A stretch of DNA of 6,837 nt from VFMC01 sp031404435 (GTDB lineage: Bacteria > Actinomycetota > Acidimicrobiia > Acidimicrobiales > Ilumatobacteraceae). Below, in pieces: positions 5,974 to 6,837 of the stretch. The position numbers and the translations under genes are program-made. Where the stretch lies: contig JANNHO010000374.1 in the NCBI GenBank assembly GCA_031404435.1, positions 1 through 6,837 of the forward strand, in the 5' to 3' direction. The notes under the pieces were generated by a model that worked only from the letters and a program-made list of their open reading frames with translations, made no database searches and had not been told where the DNA came from. Within the stretch, counting starts at the first letter, position 1, and every line of letters starts with the position of its first letter.

Positions 5974-5979
5974 AGGGTA
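5974..5979 (-). promoter_or_regulatory. Putative -10 hexamer for leaderless rlmI transcript
   Basis: TACCCT on the minus strand ends 7 nt before the GTG start of rlmI, the spacing expected for a leaderless promoter. No good -35 match is seen. It lies in the 50-bp gap after the yoeB remnant, so rlmI may not depend on the antitoxin promoter. Confidence 0.35.
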
Positions 5980-6016
5980 CCGCCATGACGAAAGCACTCG
6001 TGACGGCACCCGCTGG

Positions 6017-6159
6017 CTATCCGCAGCGGTAACGGGCTTCCAGGGCCAGGATGGCGTCGCCGTCAACGAGCAACTGGTTGATCCGCTTCAGGGTGGCGCG
6101 GTCCGCCGACTGCCGGAACACGTAATCTTCCCACTCGTTGGGCTGAATACGATCCTCAT
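6017..6159 (-). pseudogene. yoeB: Broken YoeB-type toxin (frameshift plus internal deletion)
   Basis: An ATG at 6159 overlaps the antitoxin stop as ATGA and encodes MRIVFSP, a normal YoeB beginning. The frame then slips. The continuation NEWEDYVFRQSADRATLKRINQLLVD, a typical YoeB N-terminal helix region, is in the next frame, as if one C had been lost from a C-run at 6140-6142. After QLLVD the protein jumps directly to GDAILALEARYRCG and a TAG, which matches the C-terminal strand of YoeB (E. coli ends SLLIAACRYHY). About 40 central residues are missing, including the region of the catalytic Glu46 and Arg65 of the E. coli ribosome-dependent mRNase. About 47 of the usual 84 or so codons remain, so it cannot be an active toxin. 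An unrelated frame entering from 6283 merely reads into this segment. Confidence 0.85.
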
Positions 6160-6401
6160 CGGTCGAGTTCGTGCTCCTGGACCCTGCCCGCCTGCGCCTG
6201 ATCGAGGCTGGCGAGTAGTCGCTGCGCATTGGCGGGTGACTGCAGCAGATGGGCCGTCTCCTGTAGGGAGCGGTAGTCATCAATGCCGATCAGGACTGCG
6301 CCACCGCGCCGCGATGTGATCTCGATGGGGGTGTGATCGTCGTTGACCCGTCGGATCAAGGGAACCAGGTTCTTGCGGGCTTCGCTGGCGGTGATGGCCA
6401 T
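6156..6401 (-). CDS. yefM: Antitoxin of the YefM/Phd family
   Basis: The 81-residue protein begins MAITASEARKNLVPLIRRVN, the characteristic YefM N-terminal DNA-binding module, and continues with AVLIGIDDYRSLQETAHLLQSPANAQRLL (residues 35-63), the conserved dimer and toxin-proximal region. It ends EHELDR, the segment that normally wraps the toxin. YefM binds YoeB and represses its own operon. The reading frame is intact and full length. The ATG at 6401 has a strong Shine-Dalgarno (GGGAGGA, 7 nt upstream) and an extended -10 promoter. The stop overlaps the start of the toxin remnant in the usual ATGA coupling. With yoeB broken, it is an orphan here; it could still regulate its own promoter or neutralise another YoeB. 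Confidence 0.94.
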   Translation of the reverse strand: MAITASEARKNLVPLIRRVNDDHTPIEITSRRGGAVLIGIDDYRSLQETAHLLQSPANAQRLLASLDQAQAGRVQEHELDR

Positions 6402-6408
6402 CGGGGGA

Positions 6409-6415
6409 TCCTCCC
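6409..6415 (-). promoter_or_regulatory. Strong Shine-Dalgarno of the antitoxin gene
   Basis: GGGAGGA on the minus strand lies 7 nt before the ATG at 6401. It is the only strong ribosome binding site seen in the window, and it fixes the antitoxin start. Confidence 0.7.
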
Positions 6416-6430
6416 AAAGCAGGACACGCT

Positions 6431-6439
6431 ATTTTACCA
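6431..6439 (-). promoter_or_regulatory. Extended -10 promoter of the antitoxin operon
   Basis: TGGTAAAAT on the minus strand fits TGn-TAnAAT, an extended -10 that can work without a good -35, and none is obvious. Initiation about 7 nt downstream would leave a leader of about 20 nt containing the Shine-Dalgarno. It begins 1 nt after the stop of the upstream coiled-coil gene. Confidence 0.5.
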
Positions 6440-6440
6440 G

Positions 6441-6837
6441 TCAGCGGAGGGAGAGCTCGGCGGCAGTGCCGTGGGAAACCAGCCAGCCGTCACGTTGCAT
6501 CTTGTCGCCGAGCAGCATGGTCACGTGCTCGACCAGGCTCCGCTGTGCATCCAGGCTGCGTTCGAGCGCCGCGGTCAACGTGGCGAAGCGCTGCTCGAGC
6601 GCATGGAGGCGCGCTGCGTCGCTGTTGGTTCCGCCGTCGAGGCGGCGGCCCACGCCCTCGATCGAGTCGGCGCACTCGCGTCGCACACGCTCGACAAGAC
6701 CGATCACGGTCGACTGCGAACGATCGAGGTCGCTGCGGTGCTCGGCATTGGCCATGTCGGTACTGCGCTGGGCGATCGTTGCGTAGGTGGCCAGAGCCGA
6801 GTACTGCGCCATCATCTGGCTCTCGAGGTTGGCCATC
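6441..6837 (-). CDS. Uncharacterised proline-free helical (coiled-coil) protein, possibly partial
   Basis: About 131 residues are visible from an ATG at 6836 to a TGA at 6441-6443. Because the ATG abuts the window edge, the true start may lie outside. The chain contains no proline and is rich in Ala, Leu, Glu, Arg and Gln. Spaced hydrophobics in LHALEQRFATLTAALERSL and the residues after it suggest a long amphipathic helix or coiled coil. No signal peptide, membrane segment or catalytic motif is seen, and I do not recognise the family. It lies 39 bp upstream of the antitoxin start on the same strand. The antitoxin has its own promoter, so a functional link is not implied. Confidence 0.6.
   Translation of the reverse strand, partial: MANLESQMMAQYSALATYATIAQRSTDMANAEHRSDLDRSQSTVIGLVERVRRECADSIEGVGRRLDGGTNSDAARLHALEQRFATLTAALERSLDAQRSLVEHVTMLLGDKMQRDGWLVSHGTAAELSLR

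Noticed and set aside
4725..6032. A 435-codon open frame on the plus strand opposite rlmI
   Set aside because: It is antisense to a clearly conserved gene, its translation has no recognisable motif, and long antisense frames are common in GC-rich coding DNA.
5985..6032. A 15-codon plus-strand frame starting ATGACGAAAGC
   Set aside because: It is very short, has no Shine-Dalgarno, and runs antisense across the gap before rlmI into the toxin remnant.

Overview
The window is GC-rich and densely coded. Its gene content points to an actinomycetote, perhaps a member of Acidimicrobiia: an actinobacterial-style N-6 DNA methylase C-terminus, an AbiEi/DUF559 protein, a SEC-C methionine aminopeptidase, and a methylmalonyl-CoA epimerase. 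The phylum is a moderate-confidence inference from protein style and the class is a guess. No rRNA, tRNA, CRISPR array or insertion sequence is visible.

Left part (1-2041), accessory in character. The C-terminal end of an N-6 DNA methylase (+) enters from the left edge and stops at 743. It is convergent with an AbiEi/DUF559-type protein (-, 997-1830) that has a shortened N-terminal DNA-binding region. The two non-coding stretches around that gene (744-996 and 1831-2041) carry three copies of one 51-bp palindromic element. Each has 14-bp arms and a loop of exactly 23 nt whose sequence is also conserved. Each copy sits 34-59 bp beyond a stop codon. This is the least explained structure in the window.

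Middle part (2042-4545), housekeeping and envelope. GDP-L-fucose synthase (fcl) and methionine aminopeptidase (map) lie in tandem on the minus strand. Methylmalonyl-CoA epimerase is divergent from fcl across an 82-bp gap that holds three TTTGGCG motifs and a CGGCCA/TGGCCG dyad.

Right part (4546-6837), minus strand throughout. In transcription order it holds a proline-free, probably coiled-coil protein cut by the right edge, an intact YefM-type antitoxin, a broken yoeB toxin remnant, the 23S rRNA m5C methyltransferase rlmI, and a small protein beginning at or just after the rlmI stop. The yoeB remnant has lost one base near codon 7 and about 40 central codons, including the region of the catalytic residues, so the antitoxin appears to have outlived its toxin.

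A recurring start-site pattern stands out. fcl, map and rlmI lack a Shine-Dalgarno sequence but have a TAnnnT hexamer ending 6-7 nt before the start codon, as expected for leaderless transcripts. The antitoxin instead has an extended -10 promoter and a strong Shine-Dalgarno.
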